Shown here piece by piece: positions 8,661 through 15,874 of a DNA stretch of 64,000 nucleotides; position 1 is the first letter of the stretch, and each line of letters begins with the position of its first letter. This DNA is from Streptomyces malachitofuscus (lineage in GTDB: Bacteria; Actinomycetota; Actinomycetes; Streptomycetales; Streptomycetaceae). The stretch is taken from positions 122,138-186,137 of the forward strand of contig NZ_BMUF01000016.1 of assembly GCF_014650055.1 (NCBI RefSeq). Direction: 5' to 3'. The position numbers and the translations under genes were made by a program. The notes beneath the pieces were generated by a model. It searched no databases. It was not told the origin of the DNA and was given only the letters and a program-made list of their open reading frames with translations.

Positions 8661-8674
8661 CCCGAAGTTGACAC
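8654..8674. promoter_or_regulatory. Palindromic operator 2 of the HTH-Clp_N gene
   Basis: GTGTCAAC (8654-8661), 5-bp spacer, GTTGACAC (8667-8674): same perfect arms as operator 1, with centres 28 bp apart (nearly three helical turns, same DNA face). It covers the predicted -35. Confidence 0.75.
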
Positions 8675-8712
8675 TTATGGGTGACCTCCCCGAGTCATGG
8701 CACGATCGGCTC

Positions 8713-9846
8713 GTGAGTACGTCCAGCACCGTCGACCGCGCCTTCCGGGCCGCCCTCTACGACACCGGCGACACCGCCCTCGACACCGGAGCCTCCCTGC
8801 TCGCCGCCGATCCGGCCGCCGACGGGGAACTGTCCCGGCGGGGCGAGGAGTTCGTCGCGACCGCGTGGCGGCGCGGCTGGCAGCCCGCCGACGTCGTACG
8901 GATCGTCCGGCGCGAACTGGACGACGTCCATGTGCGGCTGGTCTCGGCGTTGATCCGCGCGCAGGCACCGCGCGACGACCGCTCCCGGGGTCCGCGCTGG
9001 AGGGCCCAGCTGGCCCGGATCGACGCACGCGCGGCGGAGAACCCCGCCCCCGCCCCGCGCGGCGACCGTTTCTCGTACGCCACGGCCGTGCTGGAGCTGT
9101 ACCGCCTGCTGCTGCGCCTGCCGGCCCTCGAACCCCTCGACGGGACGGCGGCCCCGGACCCGTCGGACCGGCGGCCGGAGTCCCGCGTGTCCGGCCGCAT
9201 CCGGGCGCTGCTGGCCAAGGCGGAGGCGACCGGGTTCCCGGAGGAGGCGGAGGCGCTCAGCGCCAAGGCGCAGGAGCTGATGGCGCGGCACAGCGTCGAC
9301 GAGGCGCTGCTCGCCGCGCGGGCGCCCTCGGCCGCGACGCCGGGCGCCTGCCGGATCGGGGTGGAGCCGCCCTACGAGCAGGCCAAGGCGGTGCTGCTGG
9401 ACGCCGTCGCCGACGCCAACCACTGCCGGGCCGTGTGGAACGAACCCCTCGGGTTCTCCACCGTGGTCGGCTTCGCCTCCGACCTGGAGGCGGTCGAACT
9501 CCTCTACGCCTCGCTGCTGGTGCAGGCCACCACCGCGATGACCAGGGCGGAGGCCGCACAGCGCGCGGGCGGACGGAAGCGGACCAAGACGTTCCGGCAG
9601 TCCTTCCTCGCGGCCTACGCCCACCGCGTGGGGACGCGGCTCGCGGCCGCGGCCGAAACCCCGGTGAGCGACGACCTGCTCCCGGTACTCGCCTCCCGCG
9701 CGGTGGCGGTCACCGACCGGGCCGACCGTCTGTTCCCGGAGACGACCACCACGCGGCTGCGCGGGGTGAGCGACGCGGCCGGCTGGGAGGAGGGTGCCCG
9801 CGCGGCGGACGACGCCCACGTCAGGTCGCGCCCGCCCCTTCCCTGA
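8713..9846 (+). CDS. DUF2786 domain protein
   Basis: 377 residues from GTG 8713; ATG 8677 in the same frame is an alternative, but the sequence after 8713 (VSTSSTVDRAFRAALYDTG) looks like the usual start. The middle segment RIRALLAKAEATGFPEEAEALSAKAQELMARHSVDE (about 165-200) is the DUF2786 signature, a helical metal-free-looking domain often seen in SprT-neighbourhood and phage proteins. A second helical part (FRQSFLAAYAHRVGTRL) follows. Function is unknown. It diverges from the HTH-Clp_N gene and shares its operator region, so the two may be co-regulated. Confidence 0.75.
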   Translation: MSTSSTVDRAFRAALYDTGDTALDTGASLLAADPAADGELSRRGEEFVATAWRRGWQPADVVRIVRRELDDVHVRLVSALIRAQAPRDDRSRGPRWRAQLARIDARAAENPAPAPRGDRFSYATAVLELYRLLLRLPALEPLDGTAAPDPSDRRPESRVSGRIRALLAKAEATGFPEEAEALSAKAQELMARHSVDEALLAARAPSAATPGACRIGVEPPYEQAKAVLLDAVADANHCRAVWNEPLGFSTVVGFASDLEAVELLYASLLVQATTAMTRAEAAQRAGGRKRTKTFRQSFLAAYAHRVGTRLAAAAETPVSDDLLPVLASRAVAVTDRADRLFPETTTTRLRGVSDAAGWEEGARAADDAHVRSRPPLP

Positions 9847-9876
9847 CGAGGACCCGTACCGCCGGAGGGGCGGTGC

Positions 9877-10467
9877 TCAGAAGCCCAGCCCCGCCGTCGG
9901 GAATCCCGTCGGCAGCTTGCCGCCCTCGGCCTTCGTGTAGCTCTCGGTGCCCAGGGTGCCCTCCCAGGTGACCTTCAGAGAGGTGTCGTCGACGGAGTCG
10001 ACCGTGCCCTTCGCCCGCTCCTCGCTGCCGTCGTCGCACTTCAGGCTGATCGACCGGCTCCCGGCGTCCTCCTGGACGCTGCCGCTGCAAACGGGACCGC
10101 CCGTGGCGAAGAGGCCCGCGTTCCCGCCGGTGATCACCAGGGCCACGGCCTTGCCCCCGGCCGTGGTGAGCCAGCTGCCCTCCAGCTCGCCCGCCGGGGC
10201 CCCGCTCGCCCCGGAACCCCCCGTGCCGCCACCGGAGTCCGCGGTCGCCGAGGCGGACGGGGTGGGGCTCGCCGAGTCGTCCGAACCGCCGGACCCGTCC
10301 CCGCTGCATGCCGTCAGCGCGAGCGCGCCGGCCAGTCCCACGGCCGCGACGGCCACCCGCGGGCGCCGGGTGCGCGACCCGCGCGGTGCCCGCGCGGCGG
10401 GCGGGCACGTCTGCGAGCCGAGCGCGTCCATCGCGCTCACCGAAGCGTCCGAAGCCTCCGAAGTCAC
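9877..10467 (-). CDS. Lipoprotein of unknown function
   Basis: 196 residues from GTG 10467, chosen because AGGGGG lies 7 nt upstream; an earlier in-frame start at 10497 lacks this. An Arg-rich n-region (RGSRTRRPR) and hydrophobic stretch end in the lipobox LTAC with the lipidated Cys at about 54, then a long Ser/Gly/Asp/Thr linker and a small beta-rich domain (about 95-196) with a pair of Cys. It should be anchored to the outer face of the membrane. No enzyme motif was seen. It converges on the DUF2786 gene with a 30-bp gap. Confidence 0.75.
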   Translation of the reverse strand: MTSEASDASVSAMDALGSQTCPPAARAPRGSRTRRPRVAVAAVGLAGALALTACSGDGSGGSDDSASPTPSASATADSGGGTGGSGASGAPAGELEGSWLTTAGGKAVALVITGGNAGLFATGGPVCSGSVQEDAGSRSISLKCDDGSEERAKGTVDSVDDTSLKVTWEGTLGTESYTKAEGGKLPTGFPTAGLGF

Positions 10468-10718
10468 TGCAAGCCCCCTGCCTGTTGCCGGCCCCACCGG
10501 CCGGACGACCGCCGTCAGCTAACAGGAAGCGCACGCCGCCCGGCCAGACCTCCGTGACGCACTTCGCACCCTCGGCGACCCGCTTCACCGGAACGGCACA
10601 GGATGGAACACAAACGCCCCCGCATGCGTCTACAAGGCAGCGGGGCTTCGGTAAAGCGTCCGTCAAAGCGGGCACAGCACGACCGTCGACGCTGTAATCG
10701 CAGGAACACCGCGCGTGC

Positions 10719-10742
10719 ACGTGCATCTGCCCATGCATCTGC
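10719..10742 (+). promoter_or_regulatory. Double TGCATCTGC element upstream of the DUF397 gene
   Basis: Two copies of TGCATCTGC are spaced by 3 bp and preceded by ACG. The same 24-bp arrangement, with one mismatch in the spacer, occurs upstream of the ATP-binding gene at 11852-11829 on the other strand. It ends 13 bp before the -10 and overlaps the -35 position. Likely binding site of the XRE regulator encoded at 12086. Confidence 0.65.
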
Positions 10743-10755
10743 ACTTGAACGAAGC

Positions 10756-10761
10756 TATGAT
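10756..10761 (+). promoter_or_regulatory. -10 box of the DUF397 gene
   Basis: TATGAT, one mismatch from consensus and unusually AT-rich here. No good -35 is present; the double repeat occupies that place, as in an activator-dependent or repressor-blocked promoter. The leader to GTG 10824 would be about 55 nt. Confidence 0.55.
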
Positions 10762-10823
10762 CCCGGTCAGTTGACCACTGCATCAATGGCCACACCAGCC
10801 AGTGCACCAGCGGGGAGCGACCT

Positions 10824-11108
10824 GTGGACCACGACGTGTACGACGGTGACGTGTACGACGGTGCCGGCGCGCCCGGCGTGTACAACGGCATGGCGGCCAC
10901 CGGGCTGAACGGCGTGGCCTGGCAGAAGAGCCGGCACAGCAACTCGCAGGGGTCCTGTGTGGAGTTCGCCCGGCTGCCCGGCGGGGAGGTGGCCGTGCGC
11001 AACTCCCGGTTCCCGGACGGCCCGGCGCTCGTCTACACCCGCGCGGAGATCGAGGCCATGCTTTTGGGCGTGAAGGACGGCGAGTTCGACCACCTGGTCC
11101 GGGGCTGA
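10824..11108 (+). CDS. DUF397 domain protein (WhiJ-associated small protein)
   Basis: 94 residues; GTG start with GGGGAG 8 nt upstream. The core WQKSRHSNSQGSCVEFA (about 33-49) followed by VAVRNSRFPDGPALVYT is the DUF397 signature. The N-terminal 30 residues are Asp/Tyr/Gly-rich (DVYDGDVYDGAG) and look like a short repeat. Streptomyces keep many such genes beside XRE-DUF5753 regulators and HATPase-type anti-sigma-like genes; paralogues affect development and antibiotic production, possibly as antagonists of the XRE partner. Here the two partners are at 11231 and 12086. Confidence 0.9.
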   Translation: MDHDVYDGDVYDGAGAPGVYNGMAATGLNGVAWQKSRHSNSQGSCVEFARLPGGEVAVRNSRFPDGPALVYTRAEIEAMLLGVKDGEFDHLVRG

Positions 11109-11109
11109 G

Positions 11110-11138
11110 GCACCGGGCGGGGCTCCGGGGCCCGGTGC
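11110..11138. terminator. Terminator between DUF397 gene and ATP-binding gene
   Basis: GCACCGGGC (11110-11118) pairs perfectly with GCCCGGTGC (11130-11138) around an 11-nt loop, immediately after the DUF397 stop and before the end of a convergent gene. No T run, as is usual in Streptomyces. Confidence 0.6.
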
Positions 11139-11230
11139 TGCTCGGTCCTCAGGGGTCGCTCAGGGTTCCAGAGGCACGCAGGTGGGTGACGACGCGCGTA
11201 GATTCGCGACGCGCCGACGGGCCCGGTGCG

Positions 11231-11755
11231 TCATACGCAGCCGGTGCCGGACCGCCCCTCGGCGGGCCGCGGAAGCCGGAACAGCGCCCAGACCACCTTG
11301 CCGCTGAGCGCACCCGTCAGCGGGTGCCAGCCCCAGCTGTCGCTGAAGGAGTCGACCAGGAACAGTCCGCGGCCGGACTCGGCGGAGAAGTCGTCGGAGT
11401 CGCGGGCGACGGGACTGTCGTCGCTGGGGTCGCGCACCGCGCACACCAACCGCTCGCTCCAGCGCAGCAGATGCAGCCGCACCGGCGGGTCCTGCGGTCC
11501 CGGTCTCGGCGCGCCGCCCGGCACGGCGTGCCGCAGGGCGTTGGTGACGAGCTCGGACACCACCAGGCACACGTCGTCGAAACGGTCGCTCAGATCCCAC
11601 TGGTCCAGGGTCTTGCGGGTGAACTGCCGTGCGTCGCGGACCGCTTCGTAGCGGGCGGGGAGGGCGCAGGAGGCGGCGTCGGAGGCGGCCGCGAGGTTCA
11701 GCGGCGGAAGGCCCTGCCGTAACGGCTCGAGCATGGTCGATCCATTCGTCCCCAT
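11231..11755 (-). CDS. ATP-binding protein, anti-sigma factor-like (HATPase_c)
   Basis: 174 residues from ATG 11755, which has GGGAG 8-9 nt upstream. An in-frame ATG at 11908 would add 51 residues, but codons before 11755 lack GC bias in third positions and the operator-like repeat lies inside that extension. The N box VSELVTNALRHA (about 66-77) and the G-box region ESGRGLFLVDSFSDSWGW (about 130-147) show the SpoIIAB/RsbW-type Bergerat ATP fold. These proteins may bind sigma or anti-anti-sigma factors; no cognate STAS protein is adjacent. It belongs with the DUF397 and XRE genes as a WhiJ-like set. Confidence 0.85.
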   Translation of the reverse strand: MGTNGSTMLEPLRQGLPPLNLAAASDAASCALPARYEAVRDARQFTRKTLDQWDLSDRFDDVCLVVSELVTNALRHAVPGGAPRPGPQDPPVRLHLLRWSERLVCAVRDPSDDSPVARDSDDFSAESGRGLFLVDSFSDSWGWHPLTGALSGKVVWALFRLPRPAEGRSGTGCV

Positions 11756-12085
11756 GCGAGGCACTCCCGGGAATTCGCGGTCGTAGCGAGCGGCGGTGGT
11801 GCGGGGACCATGGTTTCGGATGCGAACAGCAGATGCAAGGGCAGATGCACGTGCAGCTGACCGAATTGGCCCTGCGCGTACTGGTTTGTTGGCCAATTTT
11901 TCCGTCATCTTCGCGTCCCTTCCTGGCTGTTCTCTTGCCTCCTCGTTGCTCCCTCGCTGCCCGTTCCGTGCCGCTTCCTGAGCGGATTGCGCGGCTCGAT
12001 TCCGTTTCCGTAACCGGACGAGTACTGCTCGAAGTGTTTTAGTGGCAGACTGCGGGCCCTGAAGACGTTGGGGAGGCTGGCGAAC
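11756..12085. other. 330-bp intergenic region between ATP-binding gene and XRE gene
   Basis: It contains the double repeat and leader of the leftward gene (11803-11852) and an AT-richer stretch at 11880-12045 that should hold the rightward XRE promoter. No second copy of the double repeat was seen near the XRE start. Confidence 0.55.
11829..11852 (-). promoter_or_regulatory. Double TGCATCTGC element upstream of the ATP-binding gene
   Basis: Read leftward, it matches the element at 10719-10742 in 23 of 24 positions. It ends 74 bp before the ATG at 11755; the DUF397 copy ends 82 bp before its start. A candidate -10 AACCAT (11815-11810) stands at the same 13-bp distance. This spacing also supports the 11755 start. 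Confidence 0.65.
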
Positions 12086-12946
12086 GTGAGCGCGGGAGAG
12101 CCGGGATCGGTGGTGCGGCGCATGCTGCTCGGATCACAACTCAGGCGACTGCGTGAGGCGCGGGGGATCACGCGCGAGGCGGCGGGCTACTCGATCCGCG
12201 CCTCAGAATCGAAGATCAGCCGGATGGAGTTGGGCCGGGTGAGCTTCAAAACCAGGGATGTAGAGGACCTGCTGACCCTCTACGGCATCACGGACGAGCA
12301 GGAGCGCACCTCGCTGGTCTCCCTCGCCAAGGAAGCCAATGTCGCCGGGTGGTGGCACAGTTACTCGGACGTTCTGCCCAGCTGGTTCCCCACCTACGTG
12401 GGACTGGAGGGCGCGGCCTCACTGCTGCGCGCCTACGAGGTGCAGTTCGTGCACGGCCTGCTCCAGACCGAGGAGTACGCCCGCGCGGTGGTGCGGCGCG
12501 GTATGAAGAGCGCCGGAGACGCCGATGTCGAGCGGCGGGTGGCGCTGCGCCTCGAGCGCCAGAAGTACCTGGTCTCCGAGAACGCCCCCGAGTTCCACGT
12601 CATCCTCGACGAGGCCGCCCTGCGCCGGCCGTACGGCGACCGCACGGTGATGCGCGGGCAGCTCCAGCACCTCATCGACATCTCCGAGCGGCCCAACGTC
12701 CGGCTGCAGATCATGCCGTTCAGCCTCGGCGGCCACTCGGGCGAGTCGGGCTCGTTCACCATCCTGAGCTTCCCCGAGTCCGACCTGTCGGACGTCGTGT
12801 ACATGGAGCAGCTGACCAGCGCGCTCTACCTCGACAAGGCCGAGGACGTGGCCCAGTACGAGAAGGCGCTCAAGGAGCTCCAGCACGACAGCCCGGGCCC
12901 GTCGGAGAGCCGGGACCTTCTCCGTGGACTGCTGCAACTGTCCTGA
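12086..12946 (+). CDS. XRE-family regulator with DUF5753 (WhiJ-like)
   Basis: 286 residues from GTG 12086, with GGGAGG 9 nt upstream; an in-frame TTG at 12068 is less likely. An XRE helix-turn-helix (about 12-65, LGSQLRRLREARGITREAAG and SESKISRMELGRVSF) is followed by the DUF5753 effector-like domain (about 95-275; SWFPTYVGLEGAASLLRAYE, HGLLQTEEYARAV). WhiJ-type proteins repress developmental genes in S. coelicolor until released, with DUF397 partners involved. It is the probable binder of the shared double repeat. Monocistronic as far as seen. Confidence 0.9.
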   Translation: MSAGEPGSVVRRMLLGSQLRRLREARGITREAAGYSIRASESKISRMELGRVSFKTRDVEDLLTLYGITDEQERTSLVSLAKEANVAGWWHSYSDVLPSWFPTYVGLEGAASLLRAYEVQFVHGLLQTEEYARAVVRRGMKSAGDADVERRVALRLERQKYLVSENAPEFHVILDEAALRRPYGDRTVMRGQLQHLIDISERPNVRLQIMPFSLGGHSGESGSFTILSFPESDLSDVVYMEQLTSALYLDKAEDVAQYEKALKELQHDSPGPSESRDLLRGLLQLS

Positions 12947-13046
12947 GGCAGCCTCCAACTCGGTTGAAACACAAGTACGATGACGTGCGATCAGACCGCA
13001 CAGTTGATCAGGGCTCTGCTGATGCAGCAAGGGATCGAGGGATCAG

Positions 13047-14507
13047 ATGTCGTCGTACTTCACCGACCTGGCTCAGCAGTACATCGACGGTGAGTGGCGC
13101 CCGGGCACAGGCTCCTGGGACATCATCGACTTCAACCCGTACGACGACGAGAAACTCGCGTCGATCACCATAGCCACGGTCGACGAGGTCGATCAGGCGT
13201 ACCGGGCGGCCGCCCGCGCGCAGAAGGAGTGGGCGGCGACCAATCCGTACGCCCGCCGCGCGGTGTTCGAGAAGGCGCTCAGGCTGGTCGAGGAACGCGA
13301 GGAGGAGATCGCCGAGGCGATCGTCGCCGAGCTCGGCGGTACGCGTCTGAAGGCGGCCTTCGAGCTGCATCTCGCCAAGGAGTTCCTGCGCGAGGCGGTC
13401 CACCTGGCGCTGCGCCCCGAGGGCCGGATCATCCCCTCTCCGGTGGACGGCAAGGAGAACCGCGTCTACCGCGTGCCGGTCGGCGTCGTCGGCGTGATCA
13501 GCCCCTTCAACTTCCCGTTCCTGCTGTCGCTGAAGTCCGTCGCCCCTGCGCTCGCACTCGGCAACGGCGTGGTGCTCAAGCCGCACCAGAACACGCCGGT
13601 CGTCGGCGGCGCCCTGGTCGCGAAGATCTTCGAGGACGCCGGTCTGCCCGGCGGCCTGCTGAACGTGCTCATCACCGACATCGCGGAGATCGGCGACGCC
13701 TTCCTGGAGCACCCGATACCGAAGGTCATCTCCTTCACCGGCTCGGACCAGGTCGGCCGTCACGTGGCGACCGTCTGCGCCTCCCACTTCAAGCGCTCGG
13801 TGCTCGAGCTCGGCGGCAACAGCGCCCTGGTGGTCCTGGACGACGCCGACGTCGACTACGCCGTGGACGCGGCCGTGTTCAGCCGGTACGTCCACCAGGG
13901 GCAGGTCTGCATGGCCGCCAACCGCGTCCTGGTGGACCGCGCGGTGGCCGACGAGTTCACCGGGAAGTTCGTCGCCAAGGTCAGGTCCCTCAAGGCGGGC
14001 GACCCGCGCGACCCGGAGACCGTCATCGGCCCGGTGATCAACTCCCGGCAGGCGGACGCCCTGTCGGGTGTCGTCGAGCAGGCGCTCGCCGAGGGTGCCA
14101 CCGCCCTGGTGCGCGGCGACCGCACCGACAACCTGGTCGGGCCCTCCGTGCTGACCGGCCTGTCCGCGGACTCGGCCCTGCTCCGGCAGGAGGTCTTCGG
14201 GCCCGTCGTCTTCCTCGTCCCGTTCGACGGCGAGGAGGAGGCCGTACGCATCGTCAACGACACCCCGTACGGGCTGAGCGGCGCGGTGCACACCGGGGAC
14301 GTCGAGCGGGGTGTGAACTTCGCCAAGCAGATCGACACCGGCATGTTCCACGTGAACGACGGCACTGTGCACGACGAGCCGATCGTCCCCTTCGGCGGTG
14401 AGAAGCACTCGGGCATCGGTCGGCTCAACGGCGACACGATGCTGGACGCCTTCACCACGATGAAGTGGATCTCGGTCCAGCACGGCCGCAGCGGCTTCCC
14501 GTTCTGA
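13047..14507 (+). CDS. NAD(P)-dependent aldehyde dehydrogenase
   Basis: 486 residues, ATG start with GAGGG 6 nt upstream. The Rossmann segment ISPFNFPFLLSLKSVAPALALGNGVVLKPH, catalytic Glu in LELGGNSALVVL (about 254) and nucleophile Cys in GQVCMAANRV (about 287) are intact, and EVFGPVVFLVPF and PFGGEKHSGIGRLNG follow as expected. It resembles benzaldehyde/salicylaldehyde-type dehydrogenases, which oxidise aromatic or aliphatic aldehydes to acids. The substrate cannot be read from sequence. Full length for the family (about 480-500). Confidence 0.9.
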   Translation: MSSYFTDLAQQYIDGEWRPGTGSWDIIDFNPYDDEKLASITIATVDEVDQAYRAAARAQKEWAATNPYARRAVFEKALRLVEEREEEIAEAIVAELGGTRLKAAFELHLAKEFLREAVHLALRPEGRIIPSPVDGKENRVYRVPVGVVGVISPFNFPFLLSLKSVAPALALGNGVVLKPHQNTPVVGGALVAKIFEDAGLPGGLLNVLITDIAEIGDAFLEHPIPKVISFTGSDQVGRHVATVCASHFKRSVLELGGNSALVVLDDADVDYAVDAAVFSRYVHQGQVCMAANRVLVDRAVADEFTGKFVAKVRSLKAGDPRDPETVIGPVINSRQADALSGVVEQALAEGATALVRGDRTDNLVGPSVLTGLSADSALLRQEVFGPVVFLVPFDGEEEAVRIVNDTPYGLSGAVHTGDVERGVNFAKQIDTGMFHVNDGTVHDEPIVPFGGEKHSGIGRLNGDTMLDAFTTMKWISVQHGRSGFPF

Positions 14508-14528
14508 GCGCCATTGGCCGAGTGCCCC

Positions 14529-14567
14529 GCAGACATGCACCCAGCTGTACACTAGATGCATGTCTGC
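14529..14567. promoter_or_regulatory. Operator and leaderless promoter of the toxin-antitoxin pair
   Basis: GCAGACATGCA (14529-14539) and TGCATGTCTGC (14557-14567) are perfect 11-bp inverted arms 17 bp apart. Between them lies the -10 TACACT (14548-14553), and the right arm includes the ATG (14560-14562), 6 nt after the -10. Bound antitoxin would block both polymerase and the start codon, as in Phd/YefM autoregulation. Confidence 0.7.
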
Positions 14568-14823
14568 TACGTATCCCATCGCGGAGGCGAGGGGCAAGCT
14601 CGGTGAACTCGCCCGCCGCGCCGCCCAGCACGAGCACATCACGTTGACCGACCGCGGCGTCCCTGCCGCAGTCCTCATCTCCCCGGCGGAGTTGGAGGAT
14701 CTCGAGGACGCCCTCGCCCTCGCACGTCTGGAGCGCGACCGTGCCCTCGGGCGGGCCGAGACGCCCGTACCGCATGACGAAGCCCGCCGCGCGCTGCTCG
14801 AAGCGGCGGGGAGGAGCGAGTGA
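14560..14823 (+). CDS. Antitoxin, Phd/YefM family
   Basis: 87 residues. The N-terminus SATYPIAEARGKLGELARRA and the TLTDRGVPAAVLISPAELEDLEDA segment are the Phd/YefM DNA-binding fold (1-60); the C-terminal helix (60-87) should wrap the toxin. It lies under a palindromic operator that includes its own start codon, typical of autorepression. Its stop overlaps the toxin start (GTGA), so translation is coupled. Confidence 0.9.
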   Translation: MSATYPIAEARGKLGELARRAAQHEHITLTDRGVPAAVLISPAELEDLEDALALARLERDRALGRAETPVPHDEARRALLEAAGRSE

Positions 14824-15071
14824 CCTGGCAGGTTGTGTGGGAGCCGACGGCGCTCAATGCCGCCGCCGGACACCTCAAGGGCGATCCGGCGAGTGTTGAC
14901 GCACTCCTGCGAGTCACCGATCAGCCGGCCGAGAACGCGCGTCCCGAGGGCTCGCGTGCCTGGGGTACCGGGCACCGCCGACTGCACCATGGCCCTTGGC
15001 GCGTCCTTTTCCGCGTCGACCACGACACTCGCATGCTCCATATCGAGCATGTCGGCCGCACCGGCGCATGA
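14820..15071 (+). CDS. Toxin, RelE/ParE family
   Basis: 83 residues, GTG start overlapping the antitoxin stop by 4 bp. The pattern WQVVWEPTALNAAAGHL, then RAWGTGHRRLHHGPWRVLFRVD and a final beta strand (MLHIEHVGRTGA) matches RelE/Txe mRNA interferases. The basic Arg/His stretch around 50-62 would bind ribosome-associated mRNA. RelE-type is favoured over ParE because of the YefM-type partner. Confidence 0.85.
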   Translation: MTWQVVWEPTALNAAAGHLKGDPASVDALLRVTDQPAENARPEGSRAWGTGHRRLHHGPWRVLFRVDHDTRMLHIEHVGRTGA

Positions 15072-15152
15072 GTTGCCGTCAGGCCTGCGGTCGGCAGGTC
15101 TTCGGGCAGGGCGTCTCCTGGCAGTGACCGCGCGCGGCCTACTCTGGACCGC

Positions 15153-15800
15153 ATGTCAGTGATCCGTCTCCTGGTGCTCGGCGCGGTGCGCCAGCACGGG
15201 CGGGCCCATGGCTACCAGGTGCGCAACGACCTGGAGTACTGGGGCGCGCACGAGTGGTCCAACGCCAAGCCCGGCTCGATCTACCACGCGTTGAAGCAGA
15301 TGGCCAAGCAGGGACTGCTGCACGCGCACGAGGTCGCCCCGTCCACGGCCGGCGGCCCTCCGCGCACGGAGTACGAAGTCACGGAGCAGGGCACCGAGGA
15401 GTACTTCCGGCTGCTGCGGGAGTCGCTGACCTCCTACGACCAGAAGCCGGACGTGCTCTCGGCCGGTCTCGGTCTCATGGTCGACCTCGACCGGGCCGAG
15501 GCCCTCGCCCTCCTGGAGCAGCGGATGCGCTCCATCGAGCAGTGGCGCAAGGCCGTCACCGAGTACTACACGCCCGAGGACGGGCCCGGTCAGCTGGGGC
15601 ACATCGGCGAGATCATGGACCTCTGGATCCACTCCGCGGACACCGGTGCCGAGTGGACCCGCGGTCTCATCGAGCGGATCCGGGGCGGCGCCTACACCTT
15701 CGCCGGGGAGGGCGAGCCGTTCGTCGGCGTTCTGGCCGACGGCGAGGAGAACCCGTTCGCGACAGAGGACAGGGAACCGCATCCCGGGGATGCGCAGTAA
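15153..15800 (+). CDS. PadR-family transcriptional regulator
   Basis: 215 residues. N-terminal winged helix with the PadR signature (MSVIRLLVLGAVRQHGRAHG, then KPGSIYHALKQMAKQGLL and TEYEVTEQG), then the C-terminal dimerising coiled coil and an extra acidic tail. A -10 TACTCT (15140-15145) 7 nt before the ATG suggests a leaderless message. It lies directly upstream of a DrrAB-type exporter whose promoter carries two TCAAGTTTGA sites, so it most likely represses that exporter until a drug-like ligand binds. The same site is not seen before its own gene. Confidence 0.9.
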   Translation: MSVIRLLVLGAVRQHGRAHGYQVRNDLEYWGAHEWSNAKPGSIYHALKQMAKQGLLHAHEVAPSTAGGPPRTEYEVTEQGTEEYFRLLRESLTSYDQKPDVLSAGLGLMVDLDRAEALALLEQRMRSIEQWRKAVTEYYTPEDGPGQLGHIGEIMDLWIHSADTGAEWTRGLIERIRGGAYTFAGEGEPFVGVLADGEENPFATEDREPHPGDAQ

Positions 15801-15860
15801 TCAAGTTTGACCAGAGCTGGCCCGGGTACTACTCTGGACGCATGTAGTCAAGTTTGACTA
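15801..15860 (+). promoter_or_regulatory. Operator-embedded promoter of the ABC exporter
   Basis: -35 TTGACC (15807-15812), 17-bp spacer, -10 TACTCT (15830-15835). TCAAGTTTGA (15801-15810) overlaps the -35; TAGTCAAGTTTGACTA (15845-15860), an inverted repeat with 7-bp arms, lies just after the expected start point. Centres are 47 bp apart. Candidate PadR binding sites. Confidence 0.65.
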
Positions 15861-15874
15861 GCAAGGGAGTCCCT

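Larger units (their letters stand above)
10468..10823. other. 356-bp intergenic region before the DUF397 gene
   Basis: The left part holds the divergent lipoprotein leader; the right part holds the double TGCATCTGC element and the TATGAT promoter listed separately. Short open frames here have random codon use and no ribosome site. Nothing else was recognised. Confidence 0.6.

Noticed and set aside
10603..10908. Rightward frame overlapping the DUF397 start
   Set aside because: Arg/Ser-rich random translation across the operator; DUF397 in another frame is the real gene.
11756..11908. 51-codon N-terminal extension of the ATP-binding protein from ATG 11908
   Set aside because: It has a fair SD, but codon use lacks GC bias and the operator-like repeat and a -10 lie within it.
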